Below the pieces are notes generated by a model. The model was not told the origin of the DNA and ran no database searches. It was given only the letters and a program-made list of their open reading frames with translations. A DNA stretch of 64,000 bases from Maribacter zhoushanensis (GTDB lineage Bacteria > Bacteroidota > Bacteroidia > Flavobacteriales > Flavobacteriaceae). Each line of letters begins with the position of its first letter. Positions within the stretch are counted from its first letter, which is position 1. The position numbers and the translations under genes were made by a program. Where the stretch lies: positions 496,001 through 560,000 of the forward strand of contig NZ_JARKMR010000002.1 of NCBI RefSeq assembly GCF_029350975.1, read 5' to 3'. Shown piece by piece: positions 44,938 through 54,390 of the stretch.

Positions 44938-45174
44938 ATGAAAACAATAGCAACAATCATCTTCATCATCTTTTTAAGCTTTAACGCTCAAGCTCAGAAT
45001 AACGATACTACCGTAGAGATCGAAACTGTTGAAACAACTATTGTAACTGAAACAGCTGACCAATTGAACGATGAGAAAGAAACTGAAGTTGCTCGTTTAT
45101 ACAAATTCAAAAATTCTAGAATTAAAAAAGACTTGAACTTCATTACTAAAGCTAACAAACCTAAAATGGCTTAA
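44626..45174 (+). repeat. Tandem duplication unit 1
   Basis: The block (leader plus gene) recurs at 45280-45821 with a 647-bp period and roughly 95% identity; unit 1 has an extra 7-bp AACAATT near its start. Identity is as high in the leader as in the coding part. Confidence 0.9.
44938..45174 (+). CDS. Small secreted protein, copy 1
   Basis: The 78-residue protein has a signal peptide (to about NAQAQ, residue 20), a Thr/Val/Glu-rich acidic stretch (EIETVETTIVTETADQLN) and a basic tail (KFKNSRIKKDLNFITKANKP). The mature protein is only about 58 residues. No family recognised. The near-identical copy at 45585 shows both are kept open. Function unknown; a surface or periplasmic peptide is likely. 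Confidence 0.7.
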   Translation: MKTIATIIFIIFLSFNAQAQNNDTTVEIETVETTIVTETADQLNDEKETEVARLYKFKNSRIKKDLNFITKANKPKMA

Positions 45175-45279
45175 TTCTTAGTTTTCCAAAGTAGTTACTT
45201 TCATACTTCATCAAGTTTACAATTTACATTTATCAATATTTTAATTAACAATAATAAGTTGTTGGCTGTCGGTTGTTAA

Positions 45280-45821
45280 TTGTTGGCTCTTTTCAATTAA
45301 CAATTAGCAGTGAACAGTTAGTAATACTTGTTTGTTGTTTCTTAAATCCCGGCTCTTTTCCTTTTCTCCTTTTATATCCAAAATAAAATACTCTTGAAAT
45401 AAGCTCTTATCGGTTAACGACACTAAATATCGGTAAGGTGAAAAAGGGGTGCTTGTCGTTAATCGAGGCTATTTTACACTTTATCTTAGGTTGTGTCAAC
45501 TAACGAGAATTTGGTGTTTTTCAGCGATTCATACCCTAGCAAAACAAGGTATCCTGCGTTTTATAAGTGTAACAAACGCAAGTCATGAAAACAATAGCAA
45601 CAATCATCTTCATCATCTTTTTAAGCTTTAACGCTCAAGCTCAGAATAACGATACTACGGTAGAGATCGAAACTGTTGAAACAACTATTGTAACAGAAGC
45701 AGTTGACCAATTGAACGCAGCGAAAGAAACTGAAGTTGCTCGTTTATACAAATTCAAAAATTCTAGAATTAAAAAAGACTTGAACTTTATCACTAAAGCT
45801 AACAAACCTAAAATGGCTTAA
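45280..45821 (+). repeat. Tandem duplication unit 2
   Basis: Second copy of the block at 44626-45174. The -7-like element here reads TACTCTTG, and the two leader pairings (TTACACTT/AAGTGTAA and GCGTTT/AAACGC) are unchanged. Confidence 0.9.
45585..45821 (+). CDS. Small secreted protein, copy 2
   Basis: Paralogue of the 44938-45174 protein. The only four differences lie within a short stretch (TETADQLNDEKE against TEAVDQLNAAKE); the signal peptide and the basic tail are identical. Two functional copies rather than a pseudogene are suggested by the intact frame. It converges with the alpha/beta hydrolase gene. Confidence 0.7.
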   Translation: MKTIATIIFIIFLSFNAQAQNNDTTVEIETVETTIVTEAVDQLNAAKETEVARLYKFKNSRIKKDLNFITKANKPKMA

Positions 45822-45870
45822 TTTCTAGCATTATCTTAATACTTGCCTTCTTTTCCATTAATCTATCAAC

Positions 45871-48084
45871 TTACTTCTCCTCAGCAATACCTAGTTCATC
45901 TAGCACTACTACACCATAATCGGTCTGATCAAAAACAAAGGAAATCGATTTTAAACTATCGGACTTAAATTCCGGATTCTTACTTGTAAATGCCTCTAAA
46001 GGAAAATGATAGGTTTGCAATTGCACCTCCCAATCATCACCGATCATATCTTTATCTAAAAATTTGAACTTGGTAAATCTAGTTTTCAACGGTTTGGTAA
46101 TACCTTTTATATCACTCACTTTTAAAGCACTGGTCTGTCCAAATTCATCAGTAAGCTGAATGGTGAAATCTAATTGAGGAACTTCTCGTGGCTCGTCATT
46201 CTTCTTCGCTTCCTTCTGTTCTTCCGTCAAATTAATATTTAACCACTCATGGTCGCCTGCCCCAAGAGTAAATTGTAAACTGGTGTTTGCCGAAATGGGT
46301 AGCGAGTCATGCTTAGATAACTTAATATCATAAATAGCTTTATCCCTAGACAAATTTGAATTCTCATAATCCCAACCCAATATGACCGCATTATTTTCTT
46401 GGCTCCCTTTATCACGCGTTGGTAAGTTCTGTTCTTTCCAAAGTGCCATATTCGTAGCTGTTAGCTGCGTACTATCTTTTGCCGTAGTAACATCTATATC
46501 TTCTTCAAAATCAGCAATGGTATGAAAATTAGAAGCTTCAAAAGAAGTTAGATAATGCTCCACTGGCAACCACTTTTTGGCACTAGCGACGTTCTTAAAA
46601 ATAGAACGGTATTCTTGATTGTTTTTTAAAGTAGCCTCTGCAAACGCGCTGATAAATACTTTGGCAGCTTCTTGTTGTCCTTCTTCTTTTAACAAGGGTT
46701 GTAAATTCAATAACCATTTAGACGGAGCTCCAAAATCTGAATTTCCCCAAGTAGAATTGAACTGCCCATGATTGGCATGATGAATATATACACCCGATTT
46801 AAATCGGGAAATAGAATCTGTATACTGTAAACGGCGATAAGGTCTCATACCCCAAAAACTAACTTCATCAGCATCATAAGAACCTTGTATGCTCAAAAAA
46901 TTGATATTTTTCAATACTATTTTACGATCATACCTATAGTCTGTTGGCGCAAGAGCCACGACCCCTTTGATATTAAAATTAAAATTGAATTTCTCTTTTG
47001 CCTGGTCAAGAAAATAAGGTAGCGGATTGTAGGCTGCCGCAATAGAAACCGCTTCACCACCACGAGAATGCCCCACAAGCATAATATTGTCCATATCTAC
47101 TTTATTAGAAAGCTCATGCCCTACTTTACCGTTCCAGTTTCTCCACTGCTCTAAATGCTTTAACAACAACCAGGCACGGGCAGGCATTTCTTTACCCCTA
47201 AAATCTCCCGACCAATGACCGTTCAGAAAATTCTCATCTACAGAAACAGCTATAATTCCCCTACTTGCCAATAAACTACCCAAATAGCCATAGCCGTCAT
47301 CAGAGTAATCTATCATGTTATGATTGCCATGTACAATTAAGGTCAGAGGAAAAGGTCCGTCGCCCTCTGGCATATATACCCTTCCATTTAAAGGAAAGTT
47401 TTTAGCCCCGAAACCCCAATACTGTTCGCGCCATTTTTTCTTTTTATCCTTCCAATCAGGTATCAACCATGTGCCGTCTACAGCATTGGTTTTAAAGGCA
47501 ACTCCTGTTGAAAATTCTTCTCGTTGCTCATCCGTACCACTACCATAAGTAAATGTTTTCACGGTATAAGGACCTACTGCAGCAGGATTATTGATTGATA
47601 CTTCTGGAATTAACGACTGACTCTGTTCTGCAAAAGCAAGTGGTGTTTCTTTATCGTACGGGTCCGTACCATCATTTGACAAAGCATAGAATACATACCC
47701 CACACCAATAAAGGTGATGAAAAGAAAAAGACTTGAAAATGCGTTACGTTTTAGTTGATACCTGTATAAAGCTATGCAAAATGCAATACCTAATGCTATA
47801 ATGATACTATAGAACAAGGTTGGCCATCCAAATCCAAAATATTTTAAAATGGTTAAAACAGCAATAGTACTAAGAACAGCCGTTGTAGATTTCAATGGAA
47901 TAGTACCCAATGCCTTACCAATAAGGTTTAAGAGACCGTAAATCATTACATTGATAAGCAAACCAATAATGATGGCAATACACATCATTACAAGAGGATG
48001 CCAACCCGTTAAAAAATGATAACCGGTAATGCCATAAAATATAATTGTTAAAACAAGGATAAAGAGAAGTAAGTTGTTTTTCAT
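45871..48084 (-). CDS. Large membrane-anchored alpha/beta hydrolase
   Basis: This protein of about 737 residues has four N-terminal transmembrane helices (within the first 140 residues) and then a long extracytoplasmic part. The hydrolase core has the nucleophile elbow GHSRGGEAVSIAAAYN, with HGNHNMIDYSDDGYGYLG as the oxyanion-loop region; a C-terminal beta-rich domain (about residues 530-730) follows. Likely an esterase or peptidase-like hydrolase of unknown substrate. The ATG at 48084 (MKNNLLLFIL) is preferred to the one at 48114. Confidence 0.78.
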   Translation of the reverse strand: MKNNLLLFILVLTIIFYGITGYHFLTGWHPLVMMCIAIIIGLLINVMIYGLLNLIGKALGTIPLKSTTAVLSTIAVLTILKYFGFGWPTLFYSIIIALGIAFCIALYRYQLKRNAFSSLFLFITFIGVGYVFYALSNDGTDPYDKETPLAFAEQSQSLIPEVSINNPAAVGPYTVKTFTYGSGTDEQREEFSTGVAFKTNAVDGTWLIPDWKDKKKKWREQYWGFGAKNFPLNGRVYMPEGDGPFPLTLIVHGNHNMIDYSDDGYGYLGSLLASRGIIAVSVDENFLNGHWSGDFRGKEMPARAWLLLKHLEQWRNWNGKVGHELSNKVDMDNIMLVGHSRGGEAVSIAAAYNPLPYFLDQAKEKFNFNFNIKGVVALAPTDYRYDRKIVLKNINFLSIQGSYDADEVSFWGMRPYRRLQYTDSISRFKSGVYIHHANHGQFNSTWGNSDFGAPSKWLLNLQPLLKEEGQQEAAKVFISAFAEATLKNNQEYRSIFKNVASAKKWLPVEHYLTSFEASNFHTIADFEEDIDVTTAKDSTQLTATNMALWKEQNLPTRDKGSQENNAVILGWDYENSNLSRDKAIYDIKLSKHDSLPISANTSLQFTLGAGDHEWLNINLTEEQKEAKKNDEPREVPQLDFTIQLTDEFGQTSALKVSDIKGITKPLKTRFTKFKFLDKDMIGDDWEVQLQTYHFPLEAFTSKNPEFKSDSLKSISFVFDQTDYGVVVLDELGIAEEK

Positions 48085-48249
48085 TAGTTGAGAGCGTTCT
48101 AGTGATTCAAGCACTTGAATTTAACCAACTTCTAGCGATTTAGATAACGCCGTGTCCATTTTTCAAAATAAGATAATAAAGACCTCTTTAGAATATAGAA
48201 TCGATAACCAGATAAGAGATAATTCTGAATACCTAATCCCCAGTAAAAA

Positions 48250-49761
48250 TCACATTTTAGCGGCGAACAACTTAGAAATCTTAGAACGTAATTTTCGCTC
48301 ATAATCTTCTTCTAGCCATTCTTTGTAGTTCTTGGTATTGTTCATTATACAGTAGGAATACTGACGAACACGATATTTGATTTCTTCCTTCAATTTTTTG
48401 GCTAGAATACGGGCATCAAAAACATCTTCAGAATTCTCTACACAAATTTTTGCATGCTGTTCTATACTTTTTTCCAACACCAGTTTAGATTTTTCTCCGT
48501 TCGCAAAACTTTTCTTGTATTCAGCTTTTATGTCAAAATCTATATCGGTAGAATTTGCAAATTCCGCACGTAGATCGGCAGGCATTTCATAAACAAACTC
48601 ACGTTCAATCTCTTCATCGTTCTTGATATTCTCTAAATAGAAATCTGGAAAATGAAAAATCTCTTGCCAATCTATGCCGGCATTCCATAATCCAAAACGG
48701 GCAACATTGTTCCCCATATCAATAACATTGAACTCTTCTTTATGAGGAAGGTATCTGGATCCACGACCGATCATTTGAAAATAAAGGGTAAGCGAACGTG
48801 TAGCACGATTAAGAATAATGGTTTCTACACTAGGTTCATCAAAACCGGTTGTCAAAATACTTACAGAGGTTAAAATAGCATCTGGCGTTTCTTTAAACCA
48901 CTTAAGTATCTCTTTTCGCTCTGCGGCATTATTCTTGTTATCTAGGTGACGTATGTTATAACCGGCTTTTCTAAAGGTTTCACAAACGTATCTAGACGTA
49001 TTTATACCGTTATTAAAAATTAAGGTCTTGGTACCTTTTGCAATTTCATTATATGCAGAAACCAACTTGTTCAGCATACTGTGATTACCATAAAGCTCAT
49101 CTGAAGACTTTACCGTATAATCACCGCTAATACCTAGTTTTAAGGTTTGTAGGCTAACATCATAATTATACATGTTCGCCTTTGCCAAAAATTTTTTCTG
49201 AATCAATGATTCTATAGACTCGCCCACAATCAACTTTTTATAGTTGTCTTTCATGGGAAGTTTAATATTGGAACTCAACGGAGTTGCGGTAACCCCTAAG
49301 ATTACGGAGTTCTCAAAGAATTTAAAAAGTTTACGGAATGAATTGTAGTGTGCCTCATCAATAATTACGAGACCTATATTATTGATTTCAACCTTTTCTT
49401 CTTGTAACCTATTATTAAGCGTTTCTACCATGGCTACAAAACACATGAACTCGTCTTGGTCTTGCCACTCCTTAACTTCGCTATTTATAATTTTGTTCTT
49501 AACACCAAAACCGTTCAGCATTCTAGAAGTCTGCTGACTTAATTCTATGCGGTGGGTAAGAACAATGACCTTTTTATTGGTCTTTGCAATATAGCGTTTG
49601 GCTATTTCAGAGAAAACCACAGTTTTACCACCACCAGTAGGCAATTGGTAAAGAAGGTTAGAATTATCACCGTTCTCTTCTAAATATTTAAAAATAGAAT
49701 GAAGATCCGCCTCTTGATAATCGTACAGGGTTTTCTCAGTAATATCGTTTTGTAGCTTCAA
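48250..49761 (-). CDS. SF2 DEAD/DEAH-box helicase (Res/UvrB-like)
   Basis: The 503-residue protein has Walker A PTGGGKTVVFSEIAKRY, Walker B IIDEAHYNSFRKL, motif III GVTATP, and the C-terminal motifs VSILTTGFDEPSVETIIL and QMIGRGSRYL. The family includes restriction-enzyme ResIII-like and DNA-repair helicases. No restriction or methylase gene adjoins it, so a stand-alone nucleic-acid translocase is likely. The frame begins at TTG (49761); no ATG is available before the N-terminal helix. Confidence 0.85.
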   Translation of the reverse strand: MKLQNDITEKTLYDYQEADLHSIFKYLEENGDNSNLLYQLPTGGGKTVVFSEIAKRYIAKTNKKVIVLTHRIELSQQTSRMLNGFGVKNKIINSEVKEWQDQDEFMCFVAMVETLNNRLQEEKVEINNIGLVIIDEAHYNSFRKLFKFFENSVILGVTATPLSSNIKLPMKDNYKKLIVGESIESLIQKKFLAKANMYNYDVSLQTLKLGISGDYTVKSSDELYGNHSMLNKLVSAYNEIAKGTKTLIFNNGINTSRYVCETFRKAGYNIRHLDNKNNAAERKEILKWFKETPDAILTSVSILTTGFDEPSVETIILNRATRSLTLYFQMIGRGSRYLPHKEEFNVIDMGNNVARFGLWNAGIDWQEIFHFPDFYLENIKNDEEIEREFVYEMPADLRAEFANSTDIDFDIKAEYKKSFANGEKSKLVLEKSIEQHAKICVENSEDVFDARILAKKLKEEIKYRVRQYSYCIMNNTKNYKEWLEEDYERKLRSKISKLFAAKM

Positions 49762-49859
49762 AAGGTTTGTAGGCGTTTATTTATGTTAATAATGCAAAAA
49801 CCTTATAAAATTATGAGATTTTTATGGGTCTAGGAAATAAAAAACTTGAAAAAACAATT

Positions 49860-50789
49860 TTAGTATCCCTTGTCAGAATCTACTAAATTTTGCAATTTTT
49901 CTCCAGTAGCCAAGCTTTTATAATTTTCCACGATCTGAGGAATCACGGAACTGGTATCTGAAACACTTGCGTAATGTGGCGTCATATGTACCTTATTATG
50001 ATTCCAAAACGGATGACTTTTAGGTAATGGTTCTGTATGGTACACATCTAGACAAGCCCCTGATAAATGATGCAAATCTAACAAAGCAATTAAATCATCA
50101 TCAACCATATGCCCGCCACGGGCAACATTGATCACATATGCATTCTTAGGAAGTTGGGATAAAAGCTCTTTATTTAAAATACCCTCAGTTGCAGGGGTCA
50201 ACGGTAAAAGACACACCAGTATATCAGTAGACTTTAGAAATTCTTTTTGCTCTTCTGTCCCATAAAATGTTTGTACACCTGCTATTGATTTTTTACTTCT
50301 ACTCCAACCCTGTACATTGAATTTATATGAGGAAAGATCGCTTGCCGTAAGCGCACCTAGCTCACCAAGACCTAAAATACCAACGGTAACATCTTTAATT
50401 CTCAAATAATCTTTAGGCTCCCATACATTAACCACCTGGTCTAACTTATAAGCATTTAAGTTTTTAAGATGTGCTAAAATTACCGCCAGCACATGTTCAG
50501 ACATATCACTGGCAAGGTATGGGTCTATAATACGGGTAATAGGAATGTTTTTAGGGCGCGTATCGTCTTCAAAAATATAATCGACACCAGCGCCTGCAGA
50601 AGCTATACATTTTAGATTAGGATAACCGGACAATGAACCCTTGGGATGTTTCCATATCACCGCCATGGTGATGTCCTCTTTTGGGTGGTCCTCAAGATAA
50701 CTGTATACTTTTATAGTCTTATCAGCATTCTGCAATGCATATTTCCAAAGTTCAATTTTACTGTCTTGTCGTATAACTACTATTGCCAT
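49860..50789 (-). CDS. D-2-hydroxyacid dehydrogenase, glyoxylate/hydroxypyruvate reductase A-like
   Basis: The 309-residue protein has the NAD(P)H loop GILGLGELGALTASDLSSY, the catalytic Arg in INVARGGHMVDDDLI, and the catalytic His in MTPHYASVSDT. GhrA-type enzymes reduce glyoxylate or hydroxypyruvate. It lies 3 bp downstream of the DUF6155 gene on the same strand, so they form an operon. Confidence 0.82.
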   Translation of the reverse strand: MAIVVIRQDSKIELWKYALQNADKTIKVYSYLEDHPKEDITMAVIWKHPKGSLSGYPNLKCIASAGAGVDYIFEDDTRPKNIPITRIIDPYLASDMSEHVLAVILAHLKNLNAYKLDQVVNVWEPKDYLRIKDVTVGILGLGELGALTASDLSSYKFNVQGWSRSKKSIAGVQTFYGTEEQKEFLKSTDILVCLLPLTPATEGILNKELLSQLPKNAYVINVARGGHMVDDDLIALLDLHHLSGACLDVYHTEPLPKSHPFWNHNKVHMTPHYASVSDTSSVIPQIVENYKSLATGEKLQNLVDSDKGY

Positions 50790-50792
50790 ATG

Positions 50793-51302
50793 TTAATCTA
50801 TAATATCTAAAGCCTTTGAGAATTCATCTTCAAAAAGCCATTTTTGATTTTGGGTTTCTGTGTAAATTTTTAGGATACGTTCTCTGAATTCTGGAAAAAC
50901 TCCTTGAACGGTAGTAAACTGAATAACCTCATTAAATGAATTGAGCATACTTCTATAAAAAGAATCGGGCACATTCTTCTCCATTGAGAACGTCTGTGCA
51001 ATTTCTAAATTATAGCACATAACATCTGCAACTAAGTGAGGGTCTACGCCTAGCTTAATAAAATGCTTTATAAATTTCTGGGCAACGGAACGTCTTGCTT
51101 TTGGCCTGCGTCGCTTCAACGGAAAATATTCATTGGAAATTTTTGCCTTGGCATCTTGCACTAACTTATCTTCTTTAGGGTTGAAGGCAAAATCATAATA
51201 GGTCTTTACCGCAGGAAATTTTTCGTAAAGCTCTAGTATTTGTTCTTCAAGCGCCTTTTTGGGAAGCTTGGTTAGATAAGTTTTTAATGCCCTTTTACTC
51301 AT
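50793..51302 (-). CDS. DUF6155 family protein
   Basis: The 169-residue basic, helical protein (KRALKTYLTKLPKKALEEQI; YFPLKRRRPKARRS) resembles DUF6155. No enzymatic motif was seen. It is the first gene of a two-gene operon with the ghrA-like gene (3 bp), divergent from rpoD. Confidence 0.65.
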   Translation of the reverse strand: MSKRALKTYLTKLPKKALEEQILELYEKFPAVKTYYDFAFNPKEDKLVQDAKAKISNEYFPLKRRRPKARRSVAQKFIKHFIKLGVDPHLVADVMCYNLEIAQTFSMEKNVPDSFYRSMLNSFNEVIQFTTVQGVFPEFRERILKIYTETQNQKWLFEDEFSKALDIID

Positions 51303-51417
51303 AAAAATTCAGTGTGTATATTCAAAAATAAGCTTTACAAAAACAACCGCCTAAAAGCTTAAATCTTTGTTAAAGCTAATAAATGCTGTAGAAGTATAGT
51401 CTAATTCATTAGGAAAA

Positions 51418-51447
51418 TTGAATTAATTGCACTATACTGTAAACTTG
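51418..51447 (+). promoter_or_regulatory. Predicted rpoD promoter (Bacteroidota type)
   Basis: TTG (51418-51420), a 19-bp spacer and TAAACTTG (51440-51447) match the Bacteroidota consensus TTG-N19-TAnnTTTG with one mismatch. The start codon is 28 bp downstream. Confidence 0.5.
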
Positions 51448-51474
51448 TACAACTTCTAAATTCGAAACAAACAT

Positions 51475-52338
51475 ATGAGGCAACTAAAGATTATCAAGCA
51501 GGTAACGAATCGTGAATCGAAATCCTTAGATAAATACTTGCAAGATATCAGTAAAATTGATTTGATTACAGCGAATGAAGAGGTAGAATTAGCGCAGAAG
51601 ATTCGAGAAGGTAGTCAAGCAGCTTTGGAAAAATTAACGACAGCGAACTTAAGGTTCGTAGTTTCCGTAGCAAAACAGTACCAAAATCAAGGTCTTAAAT
51701 TACCGGATTTAATTAATGAAGGAAATTTAGGCTTAGTTAAAGCAGCAAAAAGATTTGATGAAACAAGAGGATTTAAGTTTATATCCTATGCCGTTTGGTG
51801 GATCAGACAATCTATACTACAAGCTTTAGCTGAACAATCTAGGGTTGTTCGTTTACCATTGAACAAAATTGGATCAATCAATAAGATTAAAAAGACATTT
51901 TCTTACTTAGAGCAGGCTCACGAACGTCCGCCTTCTCCAGAAGAAATTGCAAAAGAATTAGAAATGACGGTTTCTGAAGTGAAGCAATCACTTAAGAATT
52001 CAGGTAGACACGTATCTATGGATGCACCTTTACGTGAAGGCGAAGATTCTAACCTATATGACGTTTTACGTTCAGGTGAATCTCCAAGACCAGATAATAT
52101 TTTATTACAGCAGTCATTAAATACTGAGATTAATAGAGCGTTAGATACATTATCTCCAAGAGAGGCAGATGTTGTAAAGCTTTATTATGGTATTGGTGAT
52201 CAACAATCAATGACTTTAGCAGAAATTGGTCAAACGTTCGATTTAACAAGAGAGCGTGTAAGACAAATTCGTGAAAAGGCAATACGTAAATTACGTCATG
52301 CCTCTAGAAGCAAATTGCTTAAAACGTATTTAGGCTAA
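51475..52338 (+). CDS. rpoD: Primary RNA polymerase sigma factor (sigma-70 family)
   Basis: The 287-residue primary sigma of Bacteroidota lacks the long N-terminal region 1.1 of proteobacterial RpoD. Region 1.2 is at the N-terminus ([15 protein letters not shown]), region 2 holds [16 protein letters not shown] and [14 protein letters not shown] (melting and -10 recognition), region 3 includes [14 protein letters not shown], and region 4 ends with [20 protein letters not shown] (-35 recognition). It is monocistronic with a perfect terminator just after. Confidence 0.95.
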   Translation: MRQLKIIKQVTNRESKSLDKYLQDISKIDLITANEEVELAQKIREGSQAALEKLTTANLRFVVSVAKQYQNQGLKLPDLINEGNLGLVKAAKRFDETRGFKFISYAVWWIRQSILQALAEQSRVVRLPLNKIGSINKIKKTFSYLEQAHERPPSPEEIAKELEMTVSEVKQSLKNSGRHVSMDAPLREGEDSNLYDVLRSGESPRPDNILLQQSLNTEINRALDTLSPREADVVKLYYGIGDQQSMTLAEIGQTFDLTRERVRQIREKAIRKLRHASRSKLLKTYLG

Positions 52339-52355
52339 ATAGTATTATTGTTTTA

Positions 52356-52395
52356 AAAAAAGAAAGCGCCCGTTTTTAACGGGCGCTTTCTTTTT
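52356..52395. terminator. Bidirectional terminator after rpoD
   Basis: Perfect 18-bp stem with arms AAAAAGAAAGCGCCCGTT and AACGGGCGCTTTCTTTTT around TTT. With A- and T-runs on the respective sides it can serve both strands, which fits a minus-strand transcription unit ending here. Confidence 0.88.
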
Positions 52396-52413
52396 ACCTA
52401 ATGTTTGGGAACA

Positions 52414-52515
52414 CTAAGAATATGTTAATTTGTTGATATTGAAATTTACCAAGATGCTATTAAGATCCTGAATAAAATTTTGATACGATGAAAAATCTTG
52501 ATTTTGATGTGCCAT
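52414..52515 (-). CDS. Small ORF, paralogue 1 of a tandem pair
   Basis: A 33-codon ORF (ATG at 52513-52515, stop TAG at 52414-52416). It reads MAHQNQDF, then SSYQNFIQDLNSIL, and ends NINKLTYS. Its core FIQDLNSIL resembles FLQDLNEIL of the neighbouring ORF at 52545-52643, in the same orientation, and both continue with an IN-x-L element. It lies just before the terminator shared with rpoD. No family recognised; too short for automatic gene callers. Confidence 0.5.
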   Translation of the reverse strand: MAHQNQDFSSYQNFIQDLNSILVNFNINKLTYS

Positions 52516-52544
52516 GGAAATATTTATTTAGGTTATAATTTGGG

Positions 52545-52643
52545 TTACATATAGTCCAACTCAGCTAATTCGTTGATACTAAGAATTTCGTTTAAATCTT
52601 GAAGAAAAACTAAGTATTCTTCTCCGTAAGTGTCGTAAAGCAT
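52545..52643 (-). CDS. Small ORF, paralogue 2 of a tandem pair
   Basis: A 32-codon ORF (ATG at 52641-52643, stop TAA at 52545-52547) reading MLYDTYGEEYLVFLQDLNEI and ending LSINELAELDYM. It is acidic and amphipathic-helical in character and similar to the ORF at 52414-52515, 29 bp downstream. About 50 bp upstream on the minus strand TTG (52722-52720), 20 nt and TATATTTA (52699-52692) resemble a promoter. Together the two would form a small operon converging with rpoD. Confidence 0.5.
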   Translation of the reverse strand: MLYDTYGEEYLVFLQDLNEILSINELAELDYM

Positions 52644-52691
52644 ATTGTAGGATTAAAAGTTAATCTTGATTTGGGTGATTATATCTTGAAG

Positions 52692-52722
52692 TAAATATAT
52701 ACCGATGTTAAGAGTGTGACAA
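52692..52722 (-). promoter_or_regulatory. Possible promoter of the small-ORF pair
   Basis: On the minus strand: TTG, 20 nt, TATATTTA, compared with TTG-N19-TAnnTTTG. One mismatch and spacer length 20. It would give a 5' leader of about 45 nt before the 32-codon ORF. Confidence 0.3.
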
Positions 52723-53097
52723 CAAATTGTGGTGAACCAATTTAAAACTGTTGTAAAACATACAAAAAAGTGTTGTTTAAGGTTAAAAAGCTATGAACAC
52801 TAGGTTTTATAGGGGTTTCAAGAGTGCATTTCAACCTGTTTATTGGTGTTTTATCGATATAAATTTTAAAATCGACTTATTTACAGGCAGTTACGTGGTA
52901 AAAGCATATATAAAAAGATGAAATAACCTTTAAATCAAGGTTACCTAAAGTTTATTCTTTCTGGAACATTAAATGAATACCACTTCTGTAACACATTAAA
53001 ACATATGTTTACAATACCTTATATACATCTACGTTTTTATTGTAAGCCATTTATTTATAATTCCTATAACTTTGATAAAGTTCAAAACTAATTTTAG

Positions 53098-54390
53098 ATG
53101 AAGAGATTCTCCCCTATTCTTTTAAGCTATAAATTTATAGTACTAGTTATCCTCCTTTTTATTGGCAGTCCGGCAAAGGCAGATGGTACAGATCTCATTT
53201 TACCTTCCGCTAAAAATTTAGAGGCGACAACCTTAGTTTTAAACAGTCATAGTTTTAATACACACGAACGTAGCACGTTTACCTATGCATCACAAACCGA
53301 AGCTATAGAACGCGGATTAACCATTATTCATCTACAGACAGAAAACAAGTTTGAATTTAAGACTTTTGATACCTACGGCAGTAAAGAAGATGTTCAGGCA
53401 TTTATAGAAGTACTTACTAAAATGATAGATGCTAAAGCAGTATTTGCAATATTGGCACATGATTCTGCGGCAGCACAATTAATTGGGTATGAAAAACAAT
53501 TGAGCAAATTGGGGTTTATACAGTTAAGTAGCTTGAAAGGAAGACAAGCCTACATCATGCATCATATTAATGGTACTATCACCGAACAGGTAAATGATAA
53601 TTCTATTACTGAAACTATTGACATTAACAACATTGGTAGTAACAAGGAAATTTACTTTCCAAGGGAAGTTTATGAATTTGAATCTAGTATAGATAGATAT
53701 ATTGCCCATGCAGGAGGAGAAATTGACGGGGTAAAATCTACCAACTCTAAACATGCTTTAGATGAAAATTATAAAAAAGGATTCCGAAATTTTGAATTGG
53801 ATATCATAGAGACATCAGACGGTAAATTAGTAGCGGCACATGATTGGAACATGTGGGCAAGATTTACAGATTATACGGGAAGCCTACCCCCTACGCATGC
53901 CCAATTCATGAAGCAAAAGATATATGGCGATTATACCACCTTAGATATGGACGGCATTAATACGTGGTTTAAAAATCACCAAGATGCTACATTGATTACA
54001 GATAAAGTAAACGACCCAATTGCCTTTGCTGATGCCTTTGTTGATAAAGACCGTCTAATAATGGAACTATTTAGCGTAATGGCTGTAGAAAAAGCATCTG
54101 AGCATGGCATACATACCATGATATCTCAAGAGCCCTTATTAGCCATTAAAGGTGATAAAGTAAACTTTCTTAAAGTAAATAACGTTAAGCATGTTGCGGT
54201 ATCTAGAAGAATAATAGCTAGTCAAAAGAAACTGATGCTACAGTTAAGAGATGCCGGAATAAAGGTTTATGTCTTCAATGTAAACTTTGATACCGGTAAA
54301 GATGAACAATATGTCTACGATAATGAATTAGGCCTGGTCTACGGTATGTACGCCGATAAATGGATACCTGTTATGCAGTCTAAAAATTAA
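53098..54390 (+). CDS. Exported glycerophosphodiester phosphodiesterase-like protein
   Basis: The 430-residue protein has a signal peptide (cleavage near SPAKADG). The C-terminal half (from about residue 200) is a GDPD/PI-PLC TIM barrel: YIAHAGGEIDGVKSTNS, NFELDIIETSDGKLVAAHDW with the catalytic Glu/Asp/His set. The N-terminal half (about 30-190) is unassigned. The family cleaves glycerol-phosphodiester bonds. It converges (11-bp overlap) with the YaiO-like gene, so it may trim phosphoglycerol-carrying products of that operon. Confidence 0.75.
   Translation: MKRFSPILLSYKFIVLVILLFIGSPAKADGTDLILPSAKNLEATTLVLNSHSFNTHERSTFTYASQTEAIERGLTIIHLQTENKFEFKTFDTYGSKEDVQAFIEVLTKMIDAKAVFAILAHDSAAAQLIGYEKQLSKLGFIQLSSLKGRQAYIMHHINGTITEQVNDNSITETIDINNIGSNKEIYFPREVYEFESSIDRYIAHAGGEIDGVKSTNSKHALDENYKKGFRNFELDIIETSDGKLVAAHDWNMWARFTDYTGSLPPTHAQFMKQKIYGDYTTLDMDGINTWFKNHQDATLITDKVNDPIAFADAFVDKDRLIMELFSVMAVEKASEHGIHTMISQEPLLAIKGDKVNFLKVNNVKHVAVSRRIIASQKKLMLQLRDAGIKVYVFNVNFDTGKDEQYVYDNELGLVYGMYADKWIPVMQSKN

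Larger units (their letters stand above)
52396..53097. other. Intergenic region behind rpoD
   Basis: 700 bp, of which 52414-52643 is two minus-strand small ORFs (see entries). In 52793-52921 (+) there is a 42-codon open frame starting MNTRFYRGF, which I do not regard as convincingly coding. The rest is AT-rich, with the promoter of the 53098 gene presumably in the last 100 bp. Confidence 0.4.

Noticed and set aside
44802..44984. 60-codon frame in the duplicated leader (also at 45449-45631)
   Set aside because: It starts at GTG, overlaps the start of the real small gene in another frame, and lacks a signal or motif. Its conservation is explained by the recent duplication of the whole block.
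48250..49761. Helicase as part of a restriction-modification system
   Set aside because: No methylase, specificity or nuclease gene adjoins it; neighbours are metabolic.
52793..52921. 42-codon plus-strand frame MNTRFYRGF...
   Set aside because: No paralogue, promoter match or motif; composition is like the surrounding non-coding DNA. Kept only as a remark.
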